64,000 nt of DNA from Nocardia uniformis NBRC 13702. GTDB lineage: Bacteria > Actinomycetota > Actinomycetes > Mycobacteriales > Mycobacteriaceae. Positions within the stretch are counted from its first letter, which is position 1. The number at the start of each line of letters is the position of its first letter. The notes beneath the pieces are model-generated. The model was not told where the DNA came from. It saw nothing but the letters and a program-made list of their open reading frames with translations, and searched no databases. Below, one piece after another: positions 41,419 to 50,019 of this stretch. The stretch spans positions 1-64,000 of the forward strand of contig NZ_BDCE01000091.1 in the NCBI RefSeq assembly GCF_001613345.1, read 5' to 3'. The position numbers and the translations under genes are program-made.

Positions 41419-43134
41419 GTGGCTGACGCTTTCCTCGCGCCAGGTCCGCGAGATGTAGCCGGGCCGGGGCGGTTTCTGTGGTGGCTGGTCATCAGCCAGA
41501 AGTGGCGGATCGCACTGGGGGCGACCTTGGGCACGATATGGATGGTGTCGCTCGCGGTCCCGCCCTATGTGCTGTCCCGTGCGATCGACGATGGACTGGT
41601 GGCCGGTGATCCGGACGCACTCGCCCGTTGGACCGCAACGGGTTTCGCTGTCGCCGTCGCGATCGCCGGTTCCGGCATCGCCCGACATCGGACCATGACC
41701 AAGGTCCGCATGGACGCCGCCGACCGCACTACTCGGGCGACGGTGCACCGCAGCGTATATCTCGGCAACTCGCTAGCACGCACGCTGGGTGCGGGCGAGG
41801 TCACCACCATCGGCACGGCCGATGTGCAGATCATCGCGCAGTCGCTGACGATCACCGGGCCGGGTGTCGGCGCGGTGATCGCCTATCTCGTGGTGGCCTT
41901 TGTGCTGCTGTCGATCTCGCCGCTACTCGCACTGGTCGTGCTGTCTGGGGTGCCGTTGATCATCGGGATCATCACGCCGTTGCTGCGCCGGATCCAGCAT
42001 CACGGTCGGGGATATCGGGAACATCAGGGTGCTTTGACCGAGCGGCTCGCCGACGTGCTCAACGGGTTGCGGGTTCTCAACGGGCTGGGCGGCAAGGGGC
42101 GGTACGCGGCTCGCTTCCACCGTGAGTCGCAGGAACTCATCTCCAAAGGTGAGCGCGTCGGCGTCGTGGCCAGCTGGGTCGACGCCCTCGCCACGGGCTT
42201 GCCGATGCTGTTTCTGGCGCTCGTCACCTGGCTGGCCGCCCGGATGACGGCCAGCGAGGCGATCAGCGTCGGTGATCTGGTCGCCATCTACGGCTACACC
42301 GCCATGCTGGTCGTGCCGGTCGGATTCCTCATCGAGGGTGGCAACGGCATCGCCCGCGCCAGGGTAGCGGCAGACCGGGTGGTCCTCCTGCTGCGGCTGA
42401 GCAACGAACACGACAATGACGGGATCACCGATATCGCGCCGGAATCTCCTGCGGTGCTGCGGGATCCGGATTCCGGCATGATTGTACTTCCGGGACTGTT
42501 CACCGCACTCGCGTGCGCCGCACCGGCGGACGGCGTCGGGATCGTCGACCGGCTCGGCCGGTTCGCACTCTCGGATACGATCTGGGGCAGCGCCCGGATC
42601 GACACGGTGGCGCTGGACTCGGTCCGCTCACGAATCCTGGTCGCCGACAACGACGCCCACCTGTTCACCGGATCGGTCCGCGAGATTGTCGCGGGCCGCT
42701 ACGACTCGAGCGACGAGCGGATCCGTGCGGCGATCCATACTGCGGCCGCCGACGATATCGTCGATGCGCTGCCGCAGGGTCTGGACGCGGTGGTCGGACC
42801 GAAAGGCCACAACCTGTCCGGTGGGCAGCGGCAACGACTCCGGCTCGCCCGCGCCCTGTATGCCGCGCCCGAGGTGCTGCTCGCGGTCGAACCCACCTCC
42901 GCGGTGGACGCACACACCGAGGCGCGGATGGTGGCCAGGCTGGCTACCGCCCGCCACGGCACAACTACCGTTCTCGCCACCACGTCACCGATCGTGCTGC
43001 ATCGCGCCGACCTGGTGTGCTACGTGGTCGACGGCCGGGTCGCCGCGACCGGCACGCATCAACACTTACTCGATACCGAGCCGGGCTACCACCGTCTGGT
43101 CACGCGCGGCACCGAGGCACCGGCGCTGCGATGA
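41419..43134 (+). CDS. ABC exporter half-transporter without a Walker A motif
   Basis: A 571-residue fused membrane/ATPase protein of the ABC exporter type. Six membrane segments fill residues about 25-310. The ATPase domain has an intact signature (LSGGQRQRL, about 465) but no Walker A (the region around residues 345-390 has no GxxGxGKS), and Walker B is altered (VLLAVEPTSAVD, with Ala-Val-Glu in place of Leu-Asp-Glu). It therefore cannot bind ATP normally by itself. It overlaps the next gene by 4 bp; together they form a heterodimer in which this subunit donates the signature to the one working ATP site. Starts at GTG 41419. Confidence 0.85.
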   Translation: MADAFLAPGPRDVAGPGRFLWWLVISQKWRIALGATLGTIWMVSLAVPPYVLSRAIDDGLVAGDPDALARWTATGFAVAVAIAGSGIARHRTMTKVRMDAADRTTRATVHRSVYLGNSLARTLGAGEVTTIGTADVQIIAQSLTITGPGVGAVIAYLVVAFVLLSISPLLALVVLSGVPLIIGIITPLLRRIQHHGRGYREHQGALTERLADVLNGLRVLNGLGGKGRYAARFHRESQELISKGERVGVVASWVDALATGLPMLFLALVTWLAARMTASEAISVGDLVAIYGYTAMLVVPVGFLIEGGNGIARARVAADRVVLLLRLSNEHDNDGITDIAPESPAVLRDPDSGMIVLPGLFTALACAAPADGVGIVDRLGRFALSDTIWGSARIDTVALDSVRSRILVADNDAHLFTGSVREIVAGRYDSSDERIRAAIHTAAADDIVDALPQGLDAVVGPKGHNLSGGQRQRLRLARALYAAPEVLLAVEPTSAVDAHTEARMVARLATARHGTTTVLATTSPIVLHRADLVCYVVDGRVAATGTHQHLLDTEPGYHRLVTRGTEAPALR

Positions 43135-44879
43135 CTACCCAGCTTCCGGTCGCCGCCGCCGCCCGTGTCCGGCGGGCCGCCTGGCGGGAAATACGCTCTG
43201 ACCGCGCACTTTTCAGCACCGCCATGGTTACGACCATGCTCGCCGCCGGGGCCGGGCTGCTGATGCCGCTGCTGCTCGGGCGCATTGTCGACGCGGTCAG
43301 CAACACGCCGGGGCGTGCGGTGATTGCGGCAGTGGATCGACTCGCCGTGGCAATCCTGGTTGTAACAGTGGCTCAGATGGTGCTGCTACGTTACGCGCAG
43401 CTGCTCTGTTATCGCTTCGGCGAGCGGGCGGCCGCACGGATCCGCGAGCGGTTCCTCGATCGCACGCTCGCGCTGCCCGGCGCTCTGGTCGAGCATGCGG
43501 CCACCGGAGATCTGATCACGCGTGGGACCGCAGACGTGAACGCGGTCGCCCTCATGCTGCGCAGCATGGCACCCCAGATCTTCCTGGCGACCATTCAGTT
43601 GGTGTTCCTTATGGCCGCGGTGTTGCTGCTCGATCCGATGCTCGGCGCTTTCGGGCTGGGCGCGTTGGTCATCGCCGTCTTCGCATTGCGTTCCTACCTG
43701 CGCCGGGCCGAGGCCGCCTATCTGCGGCAGGCGACGGCCGCCGGGGACGTCAATGAGGTGGTCACGACCACCGCGCAGGGAGCGCGGACCGTCGAGGCAT
43801 TCGGGATGGCGCGACTCCGCATCCGGGCGGCGGATGCCGCGATCGCGGAGAGCAGGCAGGCGCGGCTGTCGACCCTGAGGCTGCGCACCCGGCTGTTCCC
43901 GGTGGTGGAGATCGCTTGTGCGCTACCGGTGGTCGGCGTGCTGCTGCTCGGCGGCTGGTTGCACCGCAACGACATGATCGCCCTGGGTACCGTCGTCGCT
44001 GCCACGCTCTACCTGCAGCGACTGATCGATCCGCTGAACTTGTTCATGATGTGGCTGGACCAGATCCAAAGCGCCATGGCCGCATTCGCCAGAATCGAGG
44101 GAATCGGCGCGGCGCGAACGACGCGAGCCGATCTGGGCCCCTCGGCGACCGCCGAGCCTGCCGATGACCGAATCGTCTGCGCCGACGTGCATTTCGCCTA
44201 CGGCAACAGCCGTGTCCTGCACGGCATTGACCTCGACATCCGGCCCGGCGAACGGCTCGCTATTGTCGGGCCCTCCGGTGCGGGCAAATCCACCCTGGGC
44301 CGACTGCTCGCGGGGATCGAGGCACCCGACCGCGGTGCGATCACCGTCGGCGGCGTGCCGATCGCCAAGCTCGCCCCGGATCGGCTACGCCGTCAGGTCA
44401 TCCTGATCACCCAGGAACACCACGTCTTCAACGACACCCTGCGCGAGAACCTGCGCCTGGCCGCCCCCACCGTCACCGACGCCGAGCTGACGACAGCCCT
44501 CGCGGCAGTCGGTGCGAGCTGGGCCACGGAGCTGCCGGACGGTCCCGATACCCTGCTCGACGGCCAGCATCGGCTCGATAATGCTCAGGCACAGCAACTT
44601 TCGCTAGCTCGCGTGCTGTTGGCCGATCCGCACACGCTGATCCTGGACGAGGCCACTGCGATGCTCGATCCGACCACTGCCCGCGATACCGAACGCAGCC
44701 TGGCCGCCATCCTGTCCGGCCGGACAGTCATCGCCATCGCCCACCGTCTGCAGACCGCCCACGACGCCGACCGCATCGCAGTCATGGAGGACGGCCGCAT
44801 CATCGAGCTCGGCACCCACACCGAACTGCTCGCCCGGCGCGGGAGTTACGCCTCCCTCTGGCGCGCCTGGCACGGCTGA
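43131..44879 (+). CDS. ABC exporter half-transporter with intact Walker A, degenerate signature
   Basis: A 582-residue partner of the previous gene. Membrane domain residues about 25-320; the ATPase domain has Walker A GPSGAGKSTLG (about 380), Q-loop LITQEHHVF and Walker B TLILDEATAMLDP (about 504), and the switch IAHRLQT. The signature is degraded (LDNAQAQQLSLAR where LSGGQ is expected). Walker A/B here pairs with LSGGQ of the other subunit to make one active site; the other site has neither part. Substrate unknown. The start ATG lies in the stop of the upstream gene. Confidence 0.88.
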   Translation: MTTQLPVAAAARVRRAAWREIRSDRALFSTAMVTTMLAAGAGLLMPLLLGRIVDAVSNTPGRAVIAAVDRLAVAILVVTVAQMVLLRYAQLLCYRFGERAAARIRERFLDRTLALPGALVEHAATGDLITRGTADVNAVALMLRSMAPQIFLATIQLVFLMAAVLLLDPMLGAFGLGALVIAVFALRSYLRRAEAAYLRQATAAGDVNEVVTTTAQGARTVEAFGMARLRIRAADAAIAESRQARLSTLRLRTRLFPVVEIACALPVVGVLLLGGWLHRNDMIALGTVVAATLYLQRLIDPLNLFMMWLDQIQSAMAAFARIEGIGAARTTRADLGPSATAEPADDRIVCADVHFAYGNSRVLHGIDLDIRPGERLAIVGPSGAGKSTLGRLLAGIEAPDRGAITVGGVPIAKLAPDRLRRQVILITQEHHVFNDTLRENLRLAAPTVTDAELTTALAAVGASWATELPDGPDTLLDGQHRLDNAQAQQLSLARVLLADPHTLILDEATAMLDPTTARDTERSLAAILSGRTVIAIAHRLQTAHDADRIAVMEDGRIIELGTHTELLARRGSYASLWRAWHG

Positions 44880-45047
44880 CCATGGGCGTCGCCAATCGGG
44901 GAACCATGCGCTACCGATCTGAGAGGACGAGCGCTACGACTGCCGGTTCGTAGCGCAGGCGAGGCTTAGCTTCGCGGCGATCCGGGTGTGGTGATCTGCC
45001 ACGACATCACCGTCGAATCCACCCAGCGGCTTCGCGCGGCATTGGCT

Positions 45048-45662
45048 CTAGCCGGGGTCGAGGCGCGCGGCGACCTGTGCGAGCCATTCTCGGTCCCAGC
45101 TGAGGCGGCCGGTCCGCAAGTCGTTCAACAGGTTCTCGACCCAGCGCAGTTCGGTTTCGGTCATCGCGCGCAGGTACTCCTCCTCTAAGAAGAGCAGCCG
45201 TGGTAGCCCGATGCGGGAGGCTTCCGCGGCATCGGCGTCGGCATCGGCCAGGTGTCGTCGAAGTGCTGCCGCGCGATCTTCGAGCAGTTCCACAGCCAGT
45301 TCGGGAGTGATGCTCGGCAGGGCGGCGATCGCGACGGGGAACTCGGGGAAATCTTGGGCAGGTGTGGACAGCATGCCGCGCAGCCAGGTATCCAGTGCGG
45401 CTCGTCCAGCGTCGGTCAGCCGGTAGACCGTGCGTTCGGGTCGTCCTGTTGCGCGTTCGGTGCCGTGCACTTCGATCAGTTCTGCGCGCTGGAGCCGGTC
45501 CAGGGTCTGGTACACGCTGTTGCGCTGGGCAATGTTGACGATGCGGTCCTTCTGCCGCTCGGTGATCAGGCGCTGCATGCGATACGCGTGCATCGGCTGC
45601 TCATCGAGCAGAAGCAACAGTTGCAGCGCGAGTGGGGAGCGGCGCTGACGGCGGTCGGCCAT
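45048..45662 (-). CDS. PadR-family transcriptional regulator
   Basis: A 204-residue PadR-type winged-helix regulator. The N-terminal HTH (ALQLLLLLDEQPMHAYRMQR, NSVYQTLDRLQRAELIEV) is followed by the wing TERATGRPERTVYRLTDAG, then a coiled-coil C-terminal domain for dimerisation. It is divergent from the FAD monooxygenase gene, with A+T-rich repeats between them, so it likely represses that gene and itself. A decayed copy of its 3' end lies on the far side of the ABC exporter genes. Confidence 0.88.
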   Translation of the reverse strand: MADRRQRRSPLALQLLLLLDEQPMHAYRMQRLITERQKDRIVNIAQRNSVYQTLDRLQRAELIEVHGTERATGRPERTVYRLTDAGRAALDTWLRGMLSTPAQDFPEFPVAIAALPSITPELAVELLEDRAAALRRHLADADADAAEASRIGLPRLLFLEEEYLRAMTETELRWVENLLNDLRTGRLSWDREWLAQVAARLDPG

Positions 45663-45711
45663 CGGTCACCTCCGTTCTTCGAATCGGGAACACCACCGAG
45701 CCTCATAGTCA

Positions 45712-45738
45712 TAATATGTATAGTCATAGTATGACTTA
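45712..45738. promoter_or_regulatory. PadR operator / divergent promoter
   Basis: An A+T-rich island has the direct repeat ATAGTCATA (45714-45722 and again 45720-45728 region) and the palindrome GTCATAGTATGAC (45723-45735), which overlaps the likely -10 of the monooxygenase promoter. PadR proteins commonly bind ATGT-N8-ACAT-like symmetric A+T-rich sites. Confidence 0.5.
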
Positions 45739-45750
45739 TAAGGAGGAATC

Positions 45751-46953
45751 GTGACCAAGGTACTCGTTGTAGGTGGTGGTGTCGGCGGTCCGGTAGCGGC
45801 GGCCGCCCTGCATCGGGCCGGTCTGGAACCCGTGATCTATGAGGCGCACTCCGGACCCGGAGACGGGCTCGGCGCCTTCCTGACCCTGGCTCCCAATGGA
45901 CTGGCAGCACTGAAGACGGTTGGCCTGCTGGAGCGGGTCCGTGCGGCGGCCAGCTTCGCCACCACGCGCATCGAGTTCGTGAATGGCAGCGGCCGCCGTC
46001 TCGGCCTGCTCGGTGGTGAGGAGAAGGTGCCTGCGGAGCTGCGCAGTGTGACCGTCAACCGCGCGGCACTGCAGCGCGCGGTCACCGAGGGCGCTGCCGA
46101 GCAAGGCGTGCGCCTCGAGTACGGCAAGCGCTTCACGAGCTACGCCGAATCCGATTCGGCGGTTATCGCCGAGTTCGCCGATGGAACCACAGCGTCAGGC
46201 CAGGTGCTGGTGGGCGCTGACGGAATCCACTCCGCGGTAAGGGGAGTCATGAGCCCTGATGCGCCGGACCCCCGATACATCGGGCTGCTGGGAATCGGCG
46301 GCTACAGCCCTGCGCTGGACCTACCTCCTACACCCGAGGAGACGACACGCATGGTCTTCGGCAAGCGGGCGTTCTTCGGCTACCAGACCGCGCCCTCCGG
46401 GGAGGTCTTCTGGTTCGCGAACCTCGGGAACAGCGAACTGAGCCGCGAAGAGATCGCGTCCTACGGGGATGCCGCGTGGAAAGAGCGTGCGCTCGAACTG
46501 TTCCGCGACGACCTGCCCGAGATCACCACGATCATGGAAGCTGCGGACCCCAGCGATTTCCGACCACAGGGCATCCATGATCTCGCGTCGCTGCCGCGCT
46601 GGCACCGAGGCCGAGTTGCGCTGCTCGGCGATGCCGCCCACGCCGTCTCACCGTCGAGCGGCCAGGGTGCCTCCATGGCGTTCGAGGACGCACTGGAACT
46701 TGCACGCGGACTGCGCGACACCGACAAGGTCCCGACCGCGCTGGCGGCCTACGAGAACGCGCGACGAGACCGGGTCGAACGGATCGTGGCTGTGGGCCGT
46801 AAACGCGGCGCTCAGAAGGCCGGGTCGTCCAACCCCGCGGCGCTGAAATTGCGCGACCTCTCGATGCGTGTCGCGTTCTCCCTCATACGGCGCTTCGGAT
46901 CCCAGAGGTGGATCACCGAGTACCGCGTGGAGTTCGAAAACAGTCTGGTCTAA
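45751..46953 (+). CDS. FAD-dependent aromatic-type monooxygenase
   Basis: A 400-residue class A flavoprotein monooxygenase. The dinucleotide fold VLVVGGGVGGPVAAAALHRAG, the DG motif VLVGADGIHSAVRG and the GD motif LLGDAAHAVSPSSGQGASMA are all present. It uses NAD(P)H and O2 to hydroxylate a substrate, often aromatic or an antibiotic such as tetracycline/rifampicin. AAGGAGG precedes GTG 45751. Regulated by the divergent PadR protein. The last 41 bp overlap the convergent zinc-ribbon gene. Confidence 0.88.
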   Translation: MTKVLVVGGGVGGPVAAAALHRAGLEPVIYEAHSGPGDGLGAFLTLAPNGLAALKTVGLLERVRAAASFATTRIEFVNGSGRRLGLLGGEEKVPAELRSVTVNRAALQRAVTEGAAEQGVRLEYGKRFTSYAESDSAVIAEFADGTTASGQVLVGADGIHSAVRGVMSPDAPDPRYIGLLGIGGYSPALDLPPTPEETTRMVFGKRAFFGYQTAPSGEVFWFANLGNSELSREEIASYGDAAWKERALELFRDDLPEITTIMEAADPSDFRPQGIHDLASLPRWHRGRVALLGDAAHAVSPSSGQGASMAFEDALELARGLRDTDKVPTALAAYENARRDRVERIVAVGRKRGAQKAGSSNPAALKLRDLSMRVAFSLIRRFGSQRWITEYRVEFENSLV

Positions 46954-47422
46954 GCAGCTGGTCGATTTCGCGAAGGATCTCGGTTCGGTGTTTGGCCGAT
47001 TTAATCCACTTCGGTAGTCGCGCGACCGCTGTGTGCCTGATCCCACCGTCGTCCCACGGTGCGTGTTCGCGCAGGGATGCTTGGACATAGCGCCTGATCA
47101 GGGCCAGATGTTCGAAGTTGTAGGCCCACAGCCACCCGTGCCGGGTCTCGGCCCGCAGGTACAGCGGCAATTCGAAATACGGGTCGGTCGCGGTCGAGCC
47201 CGCACCGGTGATGAGGTGGTCGCCGCGGCCGGGTTGGGTCCGCACCAGCCCGCAATGACCACACACCAGCCGATGGGCGAACCGCTCACGACCTGGGCGA
47301 CCGGCGTGTTCTGGCGCCGGTGTCACATGCGCGGTCCTGCCGCATCGCGGGCACTGCACCAGAATGTCGTCCGCGAAGTCCACCAGATTGCGGCGGTCGT
47401 CGAAGAACCGTTCCGAATGCAT
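46913..47422 (-). CDS. Zinc-ribbon protein of unknown function
   Basis: A 169-residue protein that opens MHSERFFDDRRNLVDFADDI, then has a zinc ribbon with two CxxC knuckles (QCPRCGR and CGHCG). The following part is aromatic and helical (LPLYLRAETRHGWLWAYNFEH, VARLPKWIKSAKHR). This arrangement is common in actinomycetes but uncharacterised. I choose ATG 47422. The 41-bp overlap with the monooxygenase gene means the end of one lies in the other's coding strand. Confidence 0.65.
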   Translation of the reverse strand: MHSERFFDDRRNLVDFADDILVQCPRCGRTAHVTPAPEHAGRPGRERFAHRLVCGHCGLVRTQPGRGDHLITGAGSTATDPYFELPLYLRAETRHGWLWAYNFEHLALIRRYVQASLREHAPWDDGGIRHTAVARLPKWIKSAKHRTEILREIDQLLRPDCFRTPRGTR

Positions 47423-47473
47423 GCACCGAGTATGCGGTACACACCGCCTGGCCAATCCTCCCAACAGCAGGTT

Positions 47474-48088
47474 TCAGGGTTCGGGCTGGGTCAGTTGTTG
47501 GAATGCCGCGGCGATGTGGTCTATTCGCGCGTCCTCGAGTTCGGGGCGGGGGTAGGTGGATCGGAATATTGCCTCGCCGTCGAACATGTGGATGAGGGAG
47601 GTGGCGAGGATTCGGGCAATGTCGGGGGCGAGGGTGGGGGATAGGGCCGCGACGGCTAGGTCTTCTACCTCGGTGAGGAGGGCGCGGGCCACAGGCTCCA
47701 GGCGGTCGCGCAGTTCTGGCTCGGTGCGTGCGGCGACCATCAGTTCGAACCACACCGTATTGGTCTGGTCGCGGATCTGGGTGCGGGCGCGGTGCATGAG
47801 GGCGGCGAGATCGATTGGTTCGGTGCTGTTTTCGGGGCGGCGGAGGTTCGCTACCGCGCGGATGTGGCGGTGGCGGACCTCGTTTGCCGCCGCTACTACG
47901 AGATCGGTGCGGGAGTCGAAGTGGCGGAAGATGGCGGCCTTGGAGATGCCGGCGCGGCGGCTGATTTCGCCGAGCGAGGCACTGTGGTAGCCGATTTCGG
48001 CGATGGTCTCGATGGTGGCGTCGATGAGTGCGGCGATGGTGGTCGCACTGCGTTCGGCTTGGGTGCGCCGACCGGTGTCTGTCGTCAT
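47474..48088 (-). CDS. TetR-family regulator coupled to an amidohydrolase gene
   Basis: A 204-residue TetR regulator with HTH residues about 18-60 (ALIDATIETIAEIGYHSA, EISRRAGISKAAIFRHF). Its ATG overlaps the stop of the amidohydrolase gene upstream by 4 bp, so the two are co-translated, and it probably governs that gene. A copy of its last 26 codons remains at 40838-40918. Confidence 0.87.
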   Translation of the reverse strand: MTTDTGRRTQAERSATTIAALIDATIETIAEIGYHSASLGEISRRAGISKAAIFRHFDSRTDLVVAAANEVRHRHIRAVANLRRPENSTEPIDLAALMHRARTQIRDQTNTVWFELMVAARTEPELRDRLEPVARALLTEVEDLAVAALSPTLAPDIARILATSLIHMFDGEAIFRSTYPRPELEDARIDHIAAAFQQLTQPEP

Positions 48089-49827
48089 CGGGCTTCCGCC
48101 CGGAGGAATCGTCCGGTGCGCCTGGTTCCCAGGGCCGGGGCGGCAATGCCGTCGCCGAATACGTACTCGCCGTTAATGAAGACGGCGGAGACGGCCGCGT
48201 CATTGCGATTGACCATGCGGGGGAGGTTGTCGTAGACGGGGACAGGATCTTCGGCGTATGCGTCGAGGGAATCATCGAGCCGCTCGGGGTCGATGATCAC
48301 CAGGTCGGCGCGATCGCCCTCGCGCAGGTGTCCGGCGTCGATGCGGTACCAGTCGGCGAGCTCACCGGTCATGCGGTGTACCGCGTGCTCGAGTGACAGG
48401 AACGGGTGTCCCGCCTGCTCGGCGCGGTGTACTCGGCGCAGGAACCGCAGCCCGAAGTTGTAGAACGCCATATTCCGAAGGTGCGCGCCCGCATCCGAAA
48501 AGCCCAGCTGCACTCCAGAATTCGCACTGAGCCTGTCCAAGAACTCCACCCGGTGATTGGAGATGGTGGTGCGCCAGCGCAGTTTGGTGCCGTGTGCGAC
48601 CACCAGGTCGAGGAAGGCGTCGACCGGATGTATGCCCTCGCGATCCACGCCCACCTGACCGAATGTCTTGCCGACCACACTCTCGTCCGGACAGGCGACG
48701 ATCTCGGCATCGAAGAAATCGCGATGCCAGACGCGCATACCGAACCGTGCGTCGTAGTCCTTGCGGAATCGCCTGCGATAGGACTCGTCCTGCATCAAAG
48801 CATTCCGCTCCACCTGATCGGCCAGATGCAGGGCGGCCGCGCCGGATCCGAATTCCTCGAAGATGACCAGATCGATTCCGTCGGCGTACACCTCGAACGG
48901 CACCGGCAGATGCTGCCAGCGGAAATCGCCGCCCAGTGCGTTCACCAGGCGGGCGATCGGCCCCATGATGTACACCAGGTACGGATTGGCCTTGAGATCG
49001 GCCGCCGACAGCAGCGTGGTCTTCAGCCGCCGCCGAAACAGTCCCACACTGCTCAGCGTCATCGCGGCGATACTGCGCGGTGAGGCGACATCGGGACCCG
49101 CCTGCAAAACCCGATCCCGCTGCCGCAGAATCGCATTGAGTCGACGTCGTTCCCGCGCCTTGGCGTAGGTCGAGGGCAGCGTGCGCGACCGGCACACCTC
49201 CCCGTCGAGCTTGTCGAACAGCAGTTGCTGCGCCGACATCCCCATGAAACCCGCGTCGAGCGCTTCGTGCAGCGCTGTTTCCATCGCCTCCTGCTCGGCC
49301 GCCGTCGGTCGCACCTCCTTGCGGGTGGCGCGATCCAACCCCATCAGCGCGGCCCGCACATCCGAATGACCGAGCATCGCGGCGATATTCGGCCCCAGCG
49401 GCAGAGCTTCCAGCGCGGTCACATATTCGCGAGCCGAGCCCCAGGTCTTCTCCGCGACGGCCTCGATGACATGTCGCCGCGGAATCGCCTCCACCCGCCC
49501 GAACAGGTCGCCCGCATCCGTCGCCCCCACATGCACGGTCGACAGCGAGCACGATCCCAGCAGCACCGTCGTAATGCCATGCCGCACCGATTCGGTCAGC
49601 GCCGGAGCCTTCAGCACCTCGACGTCGTAGTGGGTATGGATATCGATCATGCCGGGCAGGACCCACTTGCCCTGAGCGTCAATGACATTCGAGCAGCCGG
49701 ACTCGTCGAGTGGTTCCGCCGAGACGGTGACGACGCGATCGCCGCGCAGCCCGAGATGACGGAGGGCGGAGGGCGCACCGGTGCCGTCGAACCAGCGGCC
49801 GCCTTTGATGATCGTGTCGTAGCTCAC
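48085..49827 (-). CDS. Amidohydrolase, N-acyl-D-amino-acid deacylase-like
   Basis: A 580-residue metal-dependent amidohydrolase. The first metal motif is LPGMIDIHTHYD (HxH), near residue 62; later metal ligands are expected in ISNHRVE and GFSDAGAH. The C-terminal beta-domain (DLVIIDPERLDD, VNRNDAAVSAVFINGEYVF) closes the fold seen in D-aminoacylases and dihydropyrimidinases. A long helical insert at residues 205-280 is unusual. Substrate unknown. First gene of a leftward operon with the TetR gene. Divergent from the AAA ATPase gene. Confidence 0.82.
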   Translation of the reverse strand: MSYDTIIKGGRWFDGTGAPSALRHLGLRGDRVVTVSAEPLDESGCSNVIDAQGKWVLPGMIDIHTHYDVEVLKAPALTESVRHGITTVLLGSCSLSTVHVGATDAGDLFGRVEAIPRRHVIEAVAEKTWGSAREYVTALEALPLGPNIAAMLGHSDVRAALMGLDRATRKEVRPTAAEQEAMETALHEALDAGFMGMSAQQLLFDKLDGEVCRSRTLPSTYAKARERRRLNAILRQRDRVLQAGPDVASPRSIAAMTLSSVGLFRRRLKTTLLSAADLKANPYLVYIMGPIARLVNALGGDFRWQHLPVPFEVYADGIDLVIFEEFGSGAAALHLADQVERNALMQDESYRRRFRKDYDARFGMRVWHRDFFDAEIVACPDESVVGKTFGQVGVDREGIHPVDAFLDLVVAHGTKLRWRTTISNHRVEFLDRLSANSGVQLGFSDAGAHLRNMAFYNFGLRFLRRVHRAEQAGHPFLSLEHAVHRMTGELADWYRIDAGHLREGDRADLVIIDPERLDDSLDAYAEDPVPVYDNLPRMVNRNDAAVSAVFINGEYVFGDGIAAPALGTRRTGRFLRAEAR

Positions 49828-50019
49828 ACCTACATTGCAACCGATCGGTCACTAACAGTCAATGTGCAAATACACCAGGCGACTTGGTCACAACGCCAGT
49901 ATTCAACTGCCACGTGACGATTCGCGGGGGTGGGTGGAATGCGTGAGCGCAACGGCATTTCGAGCGAATCGGGTGGGTTCGTCCTTAATATTGGCTGGAC
50001 CCGGGCCCGAATTCTCCGG

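Noticed and set aside
48362-49666. Minus-strand frame of 434 codons inside the amidohydrolase
   Set aside because: Alternative frame of the real gene; it lacks any motif and the true frame has the HxH metal site.
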